Numbered from the stretch's first letter, positions 33,157-43,534 are shown. The stretch: DNA of 64,000 nt from Prostheceraeus crozeri (GCA_907163375.1 CAJQUW010007993.1:186001-250000); one strand, 5' to 3'. Made by a program: numbers and translations. The notes: generated by a model from the letters alone, not told the origin.

Positions 33157-33446
33157 GAAAATTTTCCGGAAACTTTTGAATCAAAATTTTGAAAGTTCTG
33201 TGTTTTTGTGATAGGCCTCATGCTTTGACCGCTTCCACACCGAGGCAGCTACACACCAATAGTATGGGTCTAAAACTGGTGATTTTGGTCATTATTTTGA
33301 ATAAAACGATTTTGAAAAATGAAAAAATTTGAATTTTTGAGATATAATTTTTACGTTTTCTGTACAGTCGAGGAATCAATGGATTTGTTCTAAAACTCTT
33401 GATTTCATCACATCATTTCGATTAAAACAATCGTAGCTTTTTCAAT
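33157..33446. repeat. Fragment of the AAAATTTTCC foldback family
   Basis: Starts TAGTGATGAAAATTTTCCGG, close to the terminus of the foldback at 34420, and continues with GATAGGCCTCATGCTTTGACC, also found near 35605. Ends near AAAACAATCGTAGC, also found at 35840. It abuts the Polinton's left terminal repeat. Confidence 0.6.
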
Positions 33447-33465
33447 TTTTTTGGGAAAAACGACA

Positions 33466-33870
33466 GTTAACGGCGAATTTGGGATGGTTTTGGGCTGTAG
33501 AGCCAAAACGAAGCATCGGATGGGAAAACGGAGGCCAGATTCGGATTCAGCGTCAAATTCTGCATCCGTATGGTGATTTGCAGATCCATCGGAGAGAAAA
33601 AAGTTTTGGGACGTCCCCCCTCTTGGCAGCGTTGCTTCCAACTTTGGTTCTAGAGATCGTAGAAAGTCGTGCAATAGCTCGTTTGAAAGCTAAGAGTGAG
33701 ACAAATTCAGTGAAAGAAACGGCTTGTTCATATCTGTCTTTGTTTAGATGTGAGACGCCATTTAAGATTTGGAAAATTGGCGAAAAACGACAGAGTTAGA
33801 ATTTCACAAGAAACAGCTCCAGCGGGCGAACGAAGACTCGGATTGGTAGACGGAGGCCAGATTTGGAATC
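33466..33870 (+). repeat. Polinton left terminal repeat
   Basis: GTTAACGGCGAATTTGGGAT starts a block that continues through CGAAGCATCGGATGGGAAAA, GGGACGTCCCCCCTC and TCTAGAGATCGTAGAAAGTC. The same block appears reversed at 60145-60500. A second, partial unit with GACGGAGGCCAGATTTGGAA follows at 33800-33870. The terminal repeat is itself built from tandem subunits. Confidence 0.75.
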
Positions 33871-33923
33871 AGCTTGATGTTTTTGTCCAATGAGGATCAT
33901 CATCCAATGAGAATCAAGCATTT

Positions 33924-33935
33924 CTATATAAATAG
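33924..33935 (+). promoter_or_regulatory. TATA box of the leftmost Polinton gene
   Basis: CTATATAAATAG, with AATCATTCCATCG beginning 20 bp after its end; ATG at 34027. The same TATA-to-TCATTC layout occurs upstream of other Polinton genes. Confidence 0.65.
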
Positions 33936-34417
33936 CGAGCCTTCCACAGTGAGAATCATTCCATCGTTGAATCGCACGAGTGACGGACGCACATTTTCTC
34001 TCTCTCTATTCTATTATCCAACTAAAATGGTAAGTCGCTACTTCCCTCCCTCTCCTCCCTTGAACGTAAGCTTAATACAATCTTTTTCATTTTCAGGCAT
34101 CTACTCCATCTGCTGCACTAGTAGGACAAAATGGCGGTCAGACGTTACAAGGTCCGCTACAATCAGATCATCTACAACTGAGGCCAGTGGAAGAAACAAC
34201 CAAGGTACATAATCCTACACCGCTACAGCGTAAATTTAAACAAGTCTTGCGTTATGACGATCATAGCGTAGTACTATAAACGGGAATGTCCCCTTCCACG
34301 GATGTCAAGATAATGCGCAATCAGTATGGGGAGTACATACTGATCCCCGTGAACCTGTACAGGAGCTCAGTGCTATTGCCATGGACAATTGCTCATATCA
34401 GATTGTTAGTGTTTATC

Positions 34418-36729
34418 TAGTGATGCAAATGGAAAATTTTCCAGAAAATTTTCCAGAAAATTTTCCAATTTTTTCAAAATTTTCCGGAAAATTTTCCAGT
34501 GGAAAATTTTGAAATTTTTTTTTTGGTGATTGACATTTTTTCCTTTGTTTTGGAGACCTGTTGTAGTCGTTTGAAAAGACTATGCAATATGCAAAGACCG
34601 AAAACTTCTCTATCATTCCTGCATTACCTTTTGGAACTAACTGCACCCTTTCCATGTCTATTTCAGATCATCCCAAATGAATTTCAGACATTAGATGGAT
34701 TTCAGATTTCTCTAGTTGAATTTCAGATATCTATCAGAAACCCAACTTTGAAAGGATCTTAAATTCAATTGGAGAATCTGCAATTCATCTGGAAATGTCT
34801 GAAATTCATTTGGGTAGATCTGAAATCGATTTGGAACTAGAGCTGAACCATGAGGTAGAAATGGAAGATGTGCATGCAGTTTGTCCTCAACGAAGATCGG
34901 ACAATATGCCAGAACTTAGAAACTGTCATAGATATTCTTCTACTCATCACAGATATCTTTAGTTTCCAAATATCTCACGAGTTTACAGTCTTCCAATATG
35001 GTCGCTCATGTATAATACTGCGTGGACTGTGTGCTTATTCTTCACATATTCATCAACAGGTGGAGAATTTGTATCAATGATCAAGGCTGCACAATAAAGC
35101 TTAACTTTCAAGCTAACAAGCAAACTCCAAAATTATTTTTGCTCCAGATCTTTCACATTGCATGAAATTATACCTCTATTCTAAAGCAAGATTCACGTTA
35201 TCCCAAACGGTGTCTGTGTGATAATCAAAAATGTTAACAAATTAGCACAAGCCACTAGTGGCAAAGGAATGATCAAAAATCCGCGGACGGAACTCGCAGT
35301 GCTGCGATCTTTTTAATCGAAATAATGATGAAATCAAGAGTTTTAGACCCATTCTATTGGTATTTACCTGCCTCGGCTGCGGAAGCGTCCCAATATAGGG
35401 CGCATCACAAAAATCAAAACTTTCAAAATTTTCCAAAATTTTTCCATAATTTTCCAATATTTTCCAAAATTTTCCAATTTTTTCCATAATTTTCCATGGA
35501 AAATTTTGATTCAAAATTTTCCATGGAAAATTTTGGAAGATATTGGAAAATTTTGGAAAAAATCGGAAAATATTGGAAAATTTTGAAAGTTCTAATTTTT
35601 TGTGATAGGCCCCATGCTTTGACCGCTTCTACAGCCGAGGCAGCTACACACCAATAGCATGGGTCTAAAAGTGGTGATCTTGATCATCATTTTGATTAAA
35701 CCGATTTTGAAAAATGAAAAAATTTGAATTTTTGTGACATAATTTTTACGTCTTCTATCACAGCCGATCGAGGCATGCATAGACACGTCAATAGAATTGT
35801 TCCAAAACTCTTGATTTCATCATATCATTTCGATTAAAACAATCGTGGCAATACGAATCCCGTCCGCGGATTTTTTAGCATTCCTTTGCCTTTGCCACCA
35901 GTGGCTTGTGGCAGTTGGCATTTTTAATATTATAACACAGACATCTTTTGGGACAACGTGATTTTTTTTCCTTTACGATAGGAGTATAATTTCATGCATT
36001 GTGAAAGATCTGGAGCAAAAAGAATGCACTTTATTTGGGAGCTTGTTTATGGCTTGAAAGTTAAGCTTTACTATGCAGCCTTGATTGCAATGATACAAAT
36101 TCTCCATGTGTTAATGAACATGTGAAGCACAGGCACACAGTCCAACACAGCATTATGCATGAGCGACCATATATTGGAAGATAAGACTGTAAACTCGTGA
36201 GATATTTGGAAACTGAAGATATCTGTGATGAGTATAAGAAAATCTATATGATAGCTTCTAACTTCTGGGGTAATGTCCGATATCTTCGTGGAGGACAAAC
36301 TACACATCTTCCATTTCTAGCTCAGATTGTTCGGATAGTTCCAAATCGATTTCAGATCTGTGAATTTCAGACTTTTCCAGATGAATTGGAGATTCTCCAG
36401 TTGAATCTAAGATCATTTCAAAGTTGAGTTTCTGACAAATATCTGAAATTCAACTGAAATCCATTTAATATCTGATATTGAGTTGGAAAGATCTGAAATA
36501 GACATGGAGGGTGCAGTTGGTTGCAAAAGTTAACATGCAGGGATGATAGAGAAGTTTTCGGACTTTGAATGTTACATAGTCTTTTCAAACGACTGCAACA
36601 AGTCTCCAAAACAAAGGCAAAAAAGTCAATCACCGAAAACAAAATTTCAAAATTTTCCATTGGAAAATTTTCCGGAAAATTTTGAAAAAATTGGAAAATT
36701 TTCCGGAAAATTTTCCATTTGCATCACTA
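34418..36729. mobile_element. Foldback element, 2.3 kb, TA target site
   Basis: Element 34420-36727 between TA dinucleotides. Termini are GTGATGCAAATGGAAAATTT and the exact reverse complement. Arms of about 1 kb pair imperfectly (for example the segments at 34960-35090 and 36070-36210). Many AAAATTTTCC/GGAAAATTTT words lie at both ends and in the centre (35400-35580). No coding capacity. The centre (35290-35850) carries two inverted copies of a sequence also found at 33190-33440. It interrupts the leftmost Polinton gene. Confidence 0.85.
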
Positions 36730-36983
36730 TCATCATCATGCCAAGTGTGATCCCAAAGCTGATGGATGGGCGAGAAAGCATATTAATGGACTTAATCAAC
36801 AATATTTACAAGACTTTGGTCTTCCTAGTGAAAGTGCTCTTCTTATTGACTTTAAAAGATGGCTAGCAGCCTTCAATGTTGTCCGTATCTTTTGTAATGA
36901 TCCCTCCAAGGAGAGAAAGCTTTTTCCTAATCTAGTCATTAATGATATTCTACTTCCATCTTGGGATAGTGGAGTTAATCAAC

Positions 36984-37444
36984 ACCCCACTACAAAAAGA
37001 TACGTCGGTCCGACGTCGAAAACGAACTCGTTCCGAGGAACAGAATGTCCGCATGGCCGATGGTCGGTACGACGTCGGGAACCGAAGCCTCATTATAAAA
37101 AAGACACCCTAGGCCTCCTATCTGCTATTTCACAAGTAGGATGTCTATGGAATTACATGAAAACGTCAATTGATCAGGAATTAAGTGTTATATATTTTCC
37201 TTTCCCTTTCTGAAGCTTGTTTGAGTAATCAATATCATCACAATCATATCCGCACGTCTTCATGTCTCCAATGTCTTGCTACAATTAACTCAATCAAAAA
37301 AGCCATTTTTATCATAATTTCTGCTTAAATTCAAAGAAATGAGGTCAGAAATAGCATGTTAAGGGTCAAAAAAATTTCCCGACCTTTTTCCGACTACCAT
37401 ACCTCGTTCCGACGTCTTTCCGACGAATCTTTTTGTAGTGGGAC
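36984..37444. mobile_element. MITE, 457 bp, with 2-bp AC target duplication
   Basis: Element 36986-37442. Termini are CCCACTACAAAAAGATACGT and the reverse complement ending CTTTTTGTAGTGGG. AC is duplicated at 36984-36985 and 37443-37444. Removing the element and one AC leaves the interrupted gene in frame, which confirms the boundaries. Rich in CGTCGG/CCGACG words. Confidence 0.85.
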
Positions 37445-37720
37445 TATCATGAAGTTACGAAACGTTTCAAGGAACTGAGTGTTACCATTTCAAATGTTCG
37501 TTGTAGTAGTTACATTCATAATCAATGTTCTTTTCCTCCTTACCTCAACACTGCCAAAGTAAGGTTCGGTTTTCATTGCTATCTGCATGATAGTTACCAA
37601 CTGTATCTATTTTATTTGTTTCAAACCCAAAATTTGTAATGCATGCTTGAAGAAGTAATTCAATTAAAGCTTTATGTAAAGACTTGCTGTTTTTCATGCA
37701 ATTGGAGGGATAGATGCAGG

Positions 37721-38460
37721 ATGACAATGTCTTTCTCAAATGATTGTGGAACATTGCGTTTTCATAGACAAAGTTTAAAAGGGACTATTGAAGATTATGT
37801 GATAACATTTCATAAAGATGAGATTAACATCAACTCAGTTATTGGTGATACTAGCACACTATTTTTGAAGTTAATGAATGCGTTTTCTGATAAAATTGTA
37901 ATGGCGCGATTAGTTGCGAAAATTCATTTCAGTCATTTTGGGAAAGAAGAGGTAGAAGATCGGTTCTTCCACTTTGCTTCCTATTCAATGGAAGTTGCAG
38001 ATAATCCTGAAGAATTTTTTGAAAGACATATGGGAAAAATTGCTCAACGTCTTGATGCATTTAACCATCATGATAGCAGTCTAGTAATTGAAGCAAGTTC
38101 ATATTCACATTCAACGTTCTATAAAAGAAACTTAAAGATGCAATGGTACTTAATCGTAGCACAATTGGTTTTCGAGTTATGTCTACTTACTCTCGAAGCA
38201 TATTCCTTCTGTACATGCGTCTATTATTTAGAAAAGGCTAGCAAGTTCATGTCGTCAAAAAGACTTGCTTTAGAAGTTGTTAGTAAGAGTGAAAATATGT
38301 GTGATGTATGTAAGCGAAAGGATGGAAGTGAAAACACATCTTTAAGAGATGCAAGCATACTTTCTGCCAGCGCTGTTTCATACGCTGCTGTATTCAACTC
38401 TGTCAATGTAGCCACTGTGATATAGTCCATTTTGAGTGTCACTTCTGCCATAAAAGTTAG
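37721..38460 (+). pseudogene. Polinton protein: polymerase N-domain-like region plus RING-like finger
   Basis: The N-terminal 120 residues (HFGKEEVEDRFFHFASYSME, then EEFFERHMGKIAQRLDAF, then DSSLVIEA) resemble a segment of this element's own DNA polymerase frame (QRLEFHIPSSPATE, GLKSNIDKFNERDSGLIFDG). Towards the C-terminus comes CDVCKRKDGSEN; after one frameshift near 38335 the other frame reads FKRCKHTFCQRCF and ends VHFECHFCHKS. Spacing CxxC ... CxHxxCxxC ... CxxC is RING-like. A hydrophobic stretch lies between the two parts, possibly from another frame error. The function is unknown; a ubiquitin-ligase-type or nucleic-acid-binding role would be a guess. Confidence 0.5.
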
Positions 38461-38495
38461 TACCTATGCAAATATGGAAAACTCAAGTTGCGACA

Positions 38496-38861
38496 ATGGT
38501 AAAGAGAAAAATGGCGAGACGTAAAAGTCGAAAGTCTTCAAAATTTTCTGCAGCCATTCGAGCTCTTCAAAGAATGAAATGAAGTCATCGATATAATGCT
38601 ATATGACATGCTAATGATAAATTTTTTCGAGAAATTGTTTCTCATGTGAGAAGTTTGAGGACAAAGAAATTATCACCACAACAACGAAGGTTACTTAAGC
38701 GATATACTACAAAATTACGATTCATCTCCAATCCTAAAATCACCCTTCAAAGAAAGAGGAAAACTCTGTCACAAAAGGGTGGCTTCCTTTCAGCACTACT
38801 TCCGATGTTAACTCCTGTAGTGGGCAACGTATTGGGTAGCATCTTTGCCTCAAAGCGTTAA
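38496..38861 (+). pseudogene. Polinton small basic virion-core-like protein, two stops
   Basis: The frame starts MVKRKMARRKSRKSSKF and continues AAIRALQRMK, with TGA at two places (about 38577 and 38604). It then runs open with FFREIVSHVRSL, LSPQQRRLLKRYTTKLRFI and ends RKTLSQKGGFLSALLPML plus a Gly/Ala-type hydrophobic tail. Short proteins with a basic N-terminus and a C-terminal 'QKGGFLPALLP' hydrophobic tail are a recurrent Polinton gene just before the ATPase. They are compared with adenovirus core/minor proteins. The start at 38496 is the first ATG in frame. Confidence 0.6.
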
Positions 38862-38892
38862 TTATGCAAATGTTGAATTTCAAAGTATTAAA

Positions 38893-39434
38893 ATGGATTT
38901 CAGACTTCAATGTGATAAAGTTCTGACTGCATCAGGTCCATCCCATGCAGGTAAAACTGTTTTCACTATGAATTTGCTAGACAAAAGAAAAGATTGTTTA
39001 GGGAACCTATCAATCGAGTTATTTGGTGTCATGGTATTTATCAGGCGTCACTCTTTCAGGAATTGCAACGTCGTAACTTCATTCGAAATGAAGGAATTAT
39101 TCGAGCTGATAAGATAGAGTCCAACGATGTCGTTGTATTGGATGATCTATTGATGGAAAGCAAGAATTCTAAAGACGTTACAGATATGTTCACTCGCGTA
39201 GCACATCACAGAAGGTGCTTTATAATCTATATCACGCAAACTTTGTTTCCTGATGGGAAAGAAACCCGCACACGAAACCTGAATACGCACTATTACGCTA
39301 TCTTTAAGAATCCACGAGATAGAAGTCAATTTGAAATTTTAGCGCGACAAGTTTCACCAAGAGGTTCAAAAGCCTTAATTGAAATTTTTCAAGCAGCAAC
39401 TGAAAAACCACACGGTTACTTATTTATTGAGTAG
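38893..39434 (+). pseudogene. Polinton DNA-packaging ATPase (FtsK/A32-like), one frameshift
   Basis: The frame starts MDFRLQCDKVLTASGPSHAG; the Walker A is GPSHAGKT. After about residue 36 the frame is lost at about 39000 and resumes one frame over with NRVIWCHGIYQ, then Walker B VVVLDDLLM, a sensor-like ITQTLFPDGKETRT, RDRSQFEILARQV and PHGYLFIE. This is the genome-packaging ATPase of Polintons and related viruses. In those it powers DNA entry into capsids. Its neighbours (core protein before, conserved protein and integrase after) are in the usual Polinton order. The frameshift makes this copy defective. Confidence 0.85.
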
Positions 39435-39470
39435 TGATATTTTGAAAAAGCCTATGATTATCCACAAACT

Positions 39471-40229
39471 ATGAGCTCCTATTCTCGCATGATTGTCATT
39501 CCTCAGGATGAATGTGTGCAATTGACTGCTTTACAGCAAGTAAAGCAACCTCTAGCAAATCAAATTTGTAAGAAAGAGCTGGATTATCAGGAAAATGCAC
39601 ATATTTAAGATCCATATCGCGCAGTTTTATTACAATCAGAAGCTGTTGAAGAATTGAAAAGTTTGAAGAATAAGATGCGTGACTCTGTTTCGACTGCTAT
39701 ACCTTTAGCATCTCGTGCACATGCAATAGCTCTTTTCAACAGCATTGAACCATATCTCAATGTGAATGATAGAGGTGAAATCATTACAGATGATGATAAA
39801 ATTATTAGCGCTTCGCGTTATGAAGACTTGATTCAGTATGCAACGCGTAGAAAGCGTCGACAAGGTTATGTCCCACATAGTTGGCCATATTTTCTTCAAC
39901 TATTGAAAAAGCATAATGTTCCAAAATTTGCATTGAATAATGAAACATTGAAAGAACTTGATTCTACTTCAGAAGTTGGTAATACCTCAACTGTTAATTC
40001 TGTTCCTAAAATTAGGAGTGTTACAATGCCAAGAAATTGGTTTAAGAGTTCACTTTCTACATCTCATTCCACACTTACTAAGAAAACAAGAGGAAGAGAA
40101 CGACGTAGATCTACACCCTCTAGGCAAACAAGAGAAAGAGATAGACGTAGAAGATCTCCACCAAAGAAATATATGTTCAGATGTGTTGCACGCCATGTAA
40201 TGAACCGTCGGAGGTGCATGTTGATGTAA
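39471..40229 (+). pseudogene. Polinton conserved protein with Arg/Ser-rich tail, one in-frame stop
   Basis: Starts MSSYSRMIVIPQDECVQL, has a TAA at 39605, then continues in frame with EELKSLKNKMRDS. IITDDDKIISASRYEDLIQYATRR and WPYFLQLLKKHNVPKFAL follow. A 'GE+ ... I.GS...DL..YA.RR ... FL..NVP' block is found in a Polinton gene that usually lies between the ATPase and the capsid genes; its role is unknown to me. The C-terminal 50 residues are rich in Arg-Ser and Arg-Glu pairs (RGRERRRSTPSRQTRERDRR), like SR proteins. The end overlaps the integrase frame by about 50 bp. Confidence 0.55.
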
Positions 40230-41288
40230 CATGTACTTGCTGTGCCAGCTCTTACAGTGAGACTCCTAAGCAATCTGAACATGAACGTAAATCTGCTAAA
40301 TCTTGTGGCTGTTATAAGTGTAAAAAGACAAGAAAGCAAAAACATGAGAAGAAGGATCCACAATCACAAGTTAAACAATGGTTAAAGGGTCAGGCTACCT
40401 ATACACTCCACAAACAAGCGAGAAAGAAGTACCGTACCCGTCATTATATTACTCATGAGATTGATGAACAGTGGCAGGCAGATTTGTATGACGTTGCCTC
40501 CATTTCAAAACATAACTCGGGAAATAATTTTATTTTGACAGTGATTGATATTTTCTCGCGATATGCGTGGGCTCAACCATTAAAAACTAAAGAAGGTAAA
40601 CGAGTAGCAAAAGCATTTCAGTCAATTTTCCAAGAGGGTCGCATTCAAAAAGAATTCAGAGTGATCAAGGAAAACAGTTCGAAAATCAGCATGTGGGAAG
40701 ATTGTTTGAGAGAATCGACATTGAGTTGTCTAGTGAAAAGAGTGCCTATAAGGCTGCATTAGTTGAACGTTTTAACCGCACATTGAAAAATCGCCTGTGG
40801 CGACATTTTACTGCCAACTTAACACAAAATTGGAGATAGATTCTACAAGATACGGTATATGCCTACAATCTCTTTGTACATCGCTCTATTGGACTCAGAC
40901 CAGCAGATGTGAATGCTGACAATGTAGATGAAGTGCGTAAAACATTCCAAAAGTGATGTAAAAATAGGCGATAAAGTTCGCATATCAAAAGTGAAGTGTT
41001 TTTGCTCCCGAATTGGACGGAAGAAATTTTTAGTTTCAAACATCAATAAAAAAGACTACCGCAACTTACAAGTTAAAAGATAACGATAATGAAGAAATAG
41101 ATGGCAGCTTTTACCGTGATGAGATTGAGGTAGTCACTGAAAGTGAAACATATTTAGTAGAGAAAATCATCCGTTGCAAAAAACGTCAAGGCGAAGAATG
41201 GTGTCTTGTTAAATGGCTCGGCTATCCTTCAAGTATGAACTCTTGGATGCGTCGTGCAGACATTTTTCATCAAAGTGATCGCAAGTGA
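40181..41288 (+). pseudogene. Polinton integrase (rve, DDE) with chromodomain, broken
   Basis: A Cys-rich N-terminus (CTCCAS, CGCYKCKK) leads to WLKGQATYTLHKQARKKY. The rve core follows: DEQWQADLYDV (first Asp), LTVIDIFSRYAWAQPL, and after a frameshift near 40662 SDQGKQFE (second Asp) and AALVERFNRTLKNR (Glu). A TAG at about 40838 and further frame loss near 40950 follow. The chromodomain comes last (ETYLVEKIIRCKKRQGEEW, CLVKWLGYPSSMNSW). This enzyme would insert the element DNA into the host chromosome, and the chromodomain could steer target choice. At least three lesions make it inactive. Confidence 0.9.
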
Positions 41289-41328
41289 TTTATGCAAAAC
41301 CATAACTTGCGAGCTCAAGATTTAAGTA

Positions 41329-41793
41329 ATGCATCCGACTGCATCATTTTATTCACGGCCCTCCTATGTAAGTGGCGGGGGTACAATTTACAGTGGTGCT
41401 CGCCGTCAACGTGGAGGTAGTATATTTGGCGCGCTGAAATCTGGTGTATCTCCTCTCCCATCTACCGTCGGAAAAACTTTAAAACGATCTGTTTTAAGTA
41501 ATGCTGTTGGCTTTGCTGGTGATGTTGTCAATGATATTGCCAGTGGAAAAAATATAAAGAGTAGTTTACTAAATCGTGGGAAGGAACGCGTTTTAAGAAC
41601 ATTAAAACAAACTTTTAATGCTACACAACAAAAGAAAGCACCTAAACGAATGAATGTTAGAAGAAAAAGAAAACAGCGCAGAGCTGGTAAGAGACGAACT
41701 TCACGCAAATCTAAGAAAAGGCATTCACGCAAACGCCGTGCGCGCTCTAATCATTCATCGCGTGCTAAACGACGACGCTGCCATAACTTCTAA
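41329..41793 (+). CDS. Polinton minor virion protein, pVI/core-like
   Basis: 154 codons, open. The N-terminus has GGGTIYSGARRQRGGSIFG and a hydrophobic/amphipathic stretch (LKRSVLSNAVGFAGDVVNDI, then SGKNIKSSLLNRGKERVL). The last 50 residues are almost all Arg/Lys with Ser. A 'QRG.G..G.F' start followed by 'AG.DV..DV..G.N.K.SL..RGK' is characteristic of the Polinton gene before the capsid gene, compared with adenovirus pVI and DNA-condensing proteins. It ends two bases before the capsid ATG, so the two are likely expressed together. No TATA box seen close upstream. Confidence 0.75.
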   Translation: MHPTASFYSRPSYVSGGGTIYSGARRQRGGSIFGALKSGVSPLPSTVGKTLKRSVLSNAVGFAGDVVNDIASGKNIKSSLLNRGKERVLRTLKQTFNATQQKKAPKRMNVRRKRKQRRAGKRRTSRKSKKRHSRKRRARSNHSSRAKRRRCHNF

Positions 41794-41795
41794 TC

Positions 41796-43073
41796 ATGGA
41801 GTGTAAAACTTCAAATTTCTCTTTGTTTGATCAACAAGCGATACAGACAGATATTCTTAGTTCAAGTATTGTAGATTATCATCCTCGAACTGCTGAGAAT
41901 ACTGGTCCAATTGAATTTGTCATTCCTGGTGCTAGTGATGACTACATTGATTTAAGTTATGCGATGGTTGATGTGCGGTTCAGAATTCAGCAAGCAGATG
42001 GTACTAACATCGATGATGCACATAAAGTTGGTCTGAACAATTTAACGCTGGCAACAATATTTCGTGATGTTTCTCTAACGATTGGAGAGCAACAGGTAGA
42101 AGGTGGACAAAGCGATTATCCCTATAAAGCATATTTCAATGCCCTATCACAGTTTCATCCAGCAGCACAAAAGAGTCATATGGAAGCAATGGGATGGTAT
42201 AGAGATGAAGCAACACAATTTGATAGTGAGACAAACACTGGTTTTGTAAAGCGATCTGCTTTGATTAAAGATAGTAAAGTATGTCAGCTATATGGTCCAC
42301 TAAATCTTGACTTCTTCAGACAGACAAAGTTTTTACTCTGTAATACCAGCATGCGACTCAAGCTGACATTGAATAAGCCTGAATTTGCGTTGAATGCATA
42401 TGCTAAAGTTGTCAATTTTAAGATTCATGTGGAAAATATTACGCTATACATTCGTCGAGTGGTAGCTAATCCAAGTGTAATTAGAGGACATGCTGAGGGT
42501 CTTAACCGTAGCAATGCTATTTATCGCATTCAACATACAAAGCTTCTCACATTTACTATTCCCAAAGATCAAAAAAGTTTTATGAAAGATGGTTTATTTC
42601 CATCAGAAGCACCAAAACTCCTAATGGTAGCAATGGTTGAAAATGATGCATTCAATGGCAATATCAAGAAGAATCCTTTCAACTTCAAACACAACAGTTT
42701 GAGCGAAATTGCTTTACGTGTAAATGGTGTCAGTCATCCTGGACCGCCCTATAGACCAGATTTCTCTTCTTATCAATTTTTGCGCAGCTATGTTGACTAC
42801 ATGAATGTCTTTGGCTTTTACAACACAGACGGCACCAACGGGCTTACAATGAGAGAGTTTAAGAATGGCTATACTATTTATGCATTTGATTTGACTGCCG
42901 ACAGTGATGTTAGTGCACCTGATCGTCAAGCTAACGTTCCTCATAATATTCGCTTGGATCTGGAGTTTAAAACAACGCTAGCTGCGACGATCAATGTATT
43001 GATTTATGCAGTTTTTGATTCAAATATTGAAATAACTAAGTATCGTCACGTGATTCTTCACTATAATCGTTAA
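41796..43073 (+). CDS. Polinton major capsid protein (double jelly-roll type)
   Basis: 425 codons, no breaks. The N-terminus (ECKTSNFSLFDQ, then YHPRTAENTGPIEFVIPG, then DDYIDLSYAMVDVRFRI) is the signature of the conserved Polinton protein annotated in animals as F54H12.2-like. Later blocks (GGQSDYPYKAYFNAL, MGWYRDEATQFD, YVDYMNVFGFYNTDGTNGLT, YTIYAFDLTAD) and a beta-rich C-terminus (INVLIYAVFDSNIEI) fit a capsid jelly-roll protein. Its stop overlaps the protease start codon. Family assignment is firm as a Polinton structural protein. The specific label 'major' rather than 'minor' rests on recollection of the family and on size. Confidence 0.78.
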   Translation: MECKTSNFSLFDQQAIQTDILSSSIVDYHPRTAENTGPIEFVIPGASDDYIDLSYAMVDVRFRIQQADGTNIDDAHKVGLNNLTLATIFRDVSLTIGEQQVEGGQSDYPYKAYFNALSQFHPAAQKSHMEAMGWYRDEATQFDSETNTGFVKRSALIKDSKVCQLYGPLNLDFFRQTKFLLCNTSMRLKLTLNKPEFALNAYAKVVNFKIHVENITLYIRRVVANPSVIRGHAEGLNRSNAIYRIQHTKLLTFTIPKDQKSFMKDGLFPSEAPKLLMVAMVENDAFNGNIKKNPFNFKHNSLSEIALRVNGVSHPGPPYRPDFSSYQFLRSYVDYMNVFGFYNTDGTNGLTMREFKNGYTIYAFDLTADSDVSAPDRQANVPHNIRLDLEFKTTLAATINVLIYAVFDSNIEITKYRHVILHYNR

Positions 43074-43534
43074 TGAGTTGGTTGAATGCTGACGATATTA
43101 AAGCTAGAGTACAGCGTAATACAGATAAAGCTACGTTGAAAGCTTTTGATAATGTCTATTCGCTAGATACCCTACCAACTACAGTAAAACAGTATCCCAT
43201 CTTTATTGTATTGAACACTCAGTCAAAGAATTTAGGCGGTGAGCATTGGAAAGCGATCTTTATTGGAGAAGACCGACGTGGTGAACTATTTGACTCTCTA
43301 GCTCAACCTCCAAATATACCAACACAGCAGTGGTTGAGAAAACATACGCGTCAATATCAGCGAAATGAACGCATACTACAACATCCACTTTCATCAACTT
43401 GCGGTGCTTTCGTATTGTACTTCATTTTAAATCGTTTGCATGTACGTCGATCTAAATCTGTTATTCAAAAGTTTTCATGTAACCCATCTTCTAATGAAAA
43501 AATGATTTTAAAGTTCTATAATGATTTGAAATAA
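43073..43534 (+). CDS. Polinton maturation protease (adenain-like cysteine protease)
   Basis: 153 codons, open. Catalytic set in adenain order: His58 in GGEHWKAIFI, Asp74 in GELFDSLA, Gln103 in ILQHPLS and Cys110 in SSTCGAFVLYFI. The length is short for the family (adenovirus protease is about 200 residues) but all catalytic blocks are present. It would cleave capsid precursors during virion maturation. The ATG overlaps the capsid stop (ATGA-type junction), so it depends on the same transcript. Followed by an AATAAA at 43550, shared with the convergent TBP-like gene. Confidence 0.88.
   Translation: MSWLNADDIKARVQRNTDKATLKAFDNVYSLDTLPTTVKQYPIFIVLNTQSKNLGGEHWKAIFIGEDRRGELFDSLAQPPNIPTQQWLRKHTRQYQRNERILQHPLSSTCGAFVLYFILNRLHVRRSKSVIQKFSCNPSSNEKMILKFYNDLK

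Larger units (their letters stand above)
34027..37639 (+). pseudogene. Leftmost Polinton gene, unknown family, interrupted twice
   Basis: The first coding exon is ATG alone (34027-34029), followed by GTAAGT and an intron ending TTTTCAG at 34096. The frame then runs ASTPSAALVGQNGG to a TAA at about 34276, and stays open in the same frame to the foldback at 34420. Beyond the foldback it resumes in frame (HHHAKCDPKADGWARKH, IFCNDPSKERKLFPNLVI). A MITE at 36986 interrupts it. After that it resumes again in frame (YHEVTKRFKELS, RFGFHCYLHDSYQLYLF) to a TAA at 37637. That both insertions fall cleanly within one frame shows a real gene of about 270 codons. I do not recognise the family, and cannot say whether the TAA at 34276 is a mutation or the true end of a separate small gene. 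Confidence 0.55.
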
